64,000 nucleotides of DNA, from assembly GCA_016758965.1 (NCBI GenBank), contig JAEPRB010000007.1:248001-312000 (forward strand), written 5' to 3'. Position numbers and translations under genes: made by a program. The notes beneath the pieces are model-generated. The model worked only from the letters and a program-made list of their open reading frames with translations, ran no database searches and was not told the DNA's origin. Below, piece after piece: positions 62,070-64,000 of this stretch; the first letter of the stretch is position 1, and each line of letters opens with the position of its first letter. The stretch is from Circinella minor. Its lineage: Eukaryota > Mucoromycota > Mucoromycetes > Mucorales > Lichtheimiaceae.

Positions 62070-64000
62070 ATGCGAAAATCTTTATTTAATTTTATTGTTA
62101 TAGCACTAACTACTGTTGCTATTACTACAGATACTTGTGATGCAGAACGGTATCGTACTAAAATCGCCATTTTAGGTGCTGGTGCTGCTGGAATTTCTGC
62201 TGCATCGAGATTTAATCAAAAAGGGGAAACTGATTTTCTAATAGTCGATGCGCAACCGTTCATTGGAGGTATGCTATTTGTACATGTCAAAAACTGATGA
62301 CAAAAGCTATTATATATGTATATTTATAGTTAACTGAGTAAGAAGAGAAGAGAAAGAAAACAAAAACCTTATTAAAATAATAATTGGATGGTTTGTTAAT
62401 ATTATTGTTGTGTATAGTTTATTAATCATAATCAAAAAAATCTAATGCAGGTCGAGTGCAACATCAGTCTTTTGGTGATTATTCCGTTGAACTGGGAGCA
62501 AACTGGGTAGCACATAATATGCACATGTTGCTATTGAAGAAATAGTGAGAGTGAAAAAAAGAAAACAGATAATCATGTGTTCTCAATATTTATCGAACAA
62601 TATCATGGTAATTTTCTTCTTTAGATTTACGGTAAAGGAGCCAATCCGATCTACAAATTAGCAACACTCCATGAATTAGTTACTACACCTAATGATAAAC
62701 GAGATGTTGTTTATTTCGACAGCCACGGTTCTGTGCCAACTCAAGTAGGACATGAATTGGCTGATGCTTTTGAACAAGTTATGGAAAACATGGTGTTATA
62801 TGCAGGTATTACATTAGTTATTAAATGATTAAAAAACTAAAGTGACTTATGTAATTGGGTAGACACGCAATATTATTCCATTATATGTGTCTAATTGAAC
62901 AATTTTGTACATCTAATGTGCCCAATAGAGGATCGGCTATCACGCAATCAAGTTGATCTAAGCAGTCGAACGGCTCTTAGAATGTTAAATTGGAAGCCGG
63001 ATACACATTTAAAGTCGGCTGTTGAATATTTTGCTATAGATTGGGAATTAGCAGAGCCTGCTGATGGATGTAGCTTAGACTATGCAACAGGTACACGGGA
63101 TATGACTGTTGGCACATTTCCATTTGGAAATGAATTCGTGATTGATAATCGGTAGAGTGTATAACGCAAATAGTTACAGCGGTATAGGCAGTGAAGGAGA
63201 ATTGTATGTTTTTGATTATGCAATAAGAAAAAGACTAGCTTAATAAAATCCTGTGTATATATTTATAATAGCGGCTTTAATTATATATTACAGCAAGAAG
63301 CAAGACACTGTTTAAGAGGAAATGATGATAGATTGTTATTGAATACATTGGTTACCCATATTGATTATAGTGGTACTGATGGATTGGTCAAAATCAAGAC
63401 AAACAATAGTCATGAGATTGTTGCTGATTATGTTTTATGCACGTTTTCGTAAGTAAGCGAAAAAACAGATAACAATGATGATATTCATCTCAAAGTAATG
63501 GGCTACATGAGTAAAGCAGAGCAGATAGTTACAATTTTTACGTTACTAATGGGAATACACCATGGCTATAAACTTTTATCTGCCTAATTTCCTTTTCAAT
63601 CAGACTTGGGGTTCTTCAAAGTGACCTTGTACACTTTATTCCAGAGTTTCCAGAATGGAAAAAGGAAGCCCTTTATAGTTTTCATATGACAACCTATATG
63701 AAAATCTTTATGCGATTTGATCATCAATTTTGGGGCGACTGGCAGGTAAATAAGTGCACTGTTTGTTGTTTGTAACTTGTCTATTTTCATCTGTTTTTTC
63801 TTATTATGTCTTCTGTTTATTTAGTTTGCCTTATATGCAGATAATAATGGAACAAAGCCAGATAGTGGATATACTGTTTGGCAAAATTTGAACGCTCCAG
63901 GTTACTTTTCCTTTTTACAAAGTAATAAAGAAAAAAAGGAAAAAAGACACAATAATATATTAATGGTGACAGTGACCCACAAAGACGCTGAGCGGATAGA
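62070..64000 (+). CDS. flavin polyamine/amine oxidase, secreted type (5' part)
   Basis: Exons 62070..62268, 62451..62506, 62625..62805, 62929..63151, 63272..63448, 63604..63745 and 63825..>64000; about 384 residues visible, C-terminus beyond the window. A signal peptide (MRKSLFNFIVIALTTVAITT) suggests export or the secretory pathway. An FAD dinucleotide-binding fold follows: KIAILGAGAAGISAASRF, then an acidic end of the second strand (LIVDAQPFIGGRVQ) and VELGANW. The middle part reads SSRTALRMLNWK, then AEPADGCSLDYATG and CTFSLGVLQSDLVHFIPEFP, as in fungal and plant polyamine oxidases. The family oxidises secondary amines such as spermine/spermidine, giving hydrogen peroxide. The ATG at 62070 starts the hydrophobic leader. 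From 63825 the frame is open to the window end (WQNLNAPGYFSFL, NNILMVTVTHKDAERI), so no further intron is needed there. Confidence 0.92.

Overview
This is a 64-kb piece of a fungal nuclear chromosome. The genes carry many short introns (mostly about 50-150 nt, with GTAAGT/GTATGT-like donors and CTAAC-like branch sites). Intergenic DNA is very AT-rich, and asparagine, glutamine, serine and threonine runs are common in the proteins. The gene content (Ste12 with a homeodomain-like STE domain plus two C2H2 fingers, a PH-CRIB PAK kinase, a FKS-type glucan synthase) together with an SZT2 homologue fits an early-diverging filamentous fungus, most likely Mucoromycota/Mucorales. That placement is an inference from family content, not from a marker gene.

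Left part (1-30.1 kb, gene-rich): an SHD1/F-box/cysteine-rich protein (-), a secreted GH3 beta-glucosidase (+, 12 exons including an 8-nt micro-exon), an AMP-forming acyl-CoA synthetase (-, 9 exons including 5-nt and 20-nt exons, and one apparent 1-nt frameshift), a 1,3-beta-glucan synthase (-, 5 exons, about 1823 aa) and a giant SZT2-like KICSTOR subunit (-, 10 exons, about 3362 aa, very close to the animal protein length). I rebuilt all exon structures by hand. Every junction keeps phase except the one frameshift in the acyl-CoA synthetase.

Middle (30.1-44.0 kb): a gene desert with transposon debris. It holds a hairpin-like repeat, a pair of about 240-bp inverted repeats surrounding a decayed chromodomain fragment and a nested TA-flanked foldback MITE, and a decayed DDE transposase with a C-terminal chromodomain next to a convergent zinc-binding relic ORF. 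A tRNA-Gln(UUG) gene lies at its right side.

Right part (44.0-64 kb): galactose-1-phosphate uridylyltransferase (+), an unknown C-terminally anchored membrane protein (+), RRN3 (-), a Cla4/PAK kinase (-), a Ste12 transcription factor (+) and the 5' part of a secreted flavin polyamine/amine oxidase (+, cut by the window end). Cla4-like kinase and Ste12 act in the same broad MAPK/morphogenesis circuit in other fungi and here share a 3.9-kb divergent intergenic region. RRN3 (Pol I initiation, a TOR output in other eukaryotes) and SZT2 (nutrient input to TORC1) are both growth-control genes, but nothing in the sequence shows that they are linked.

The most noteworthy items are the full-length SZT2 homologue in a fungus, the 5-nt and 8-nt micro-exons that are needed to keep conserved motifs in frame, a 31-nt A tract directly at a 3' splice site of the PAK gene, and the DDE-chromodomain transposase family.
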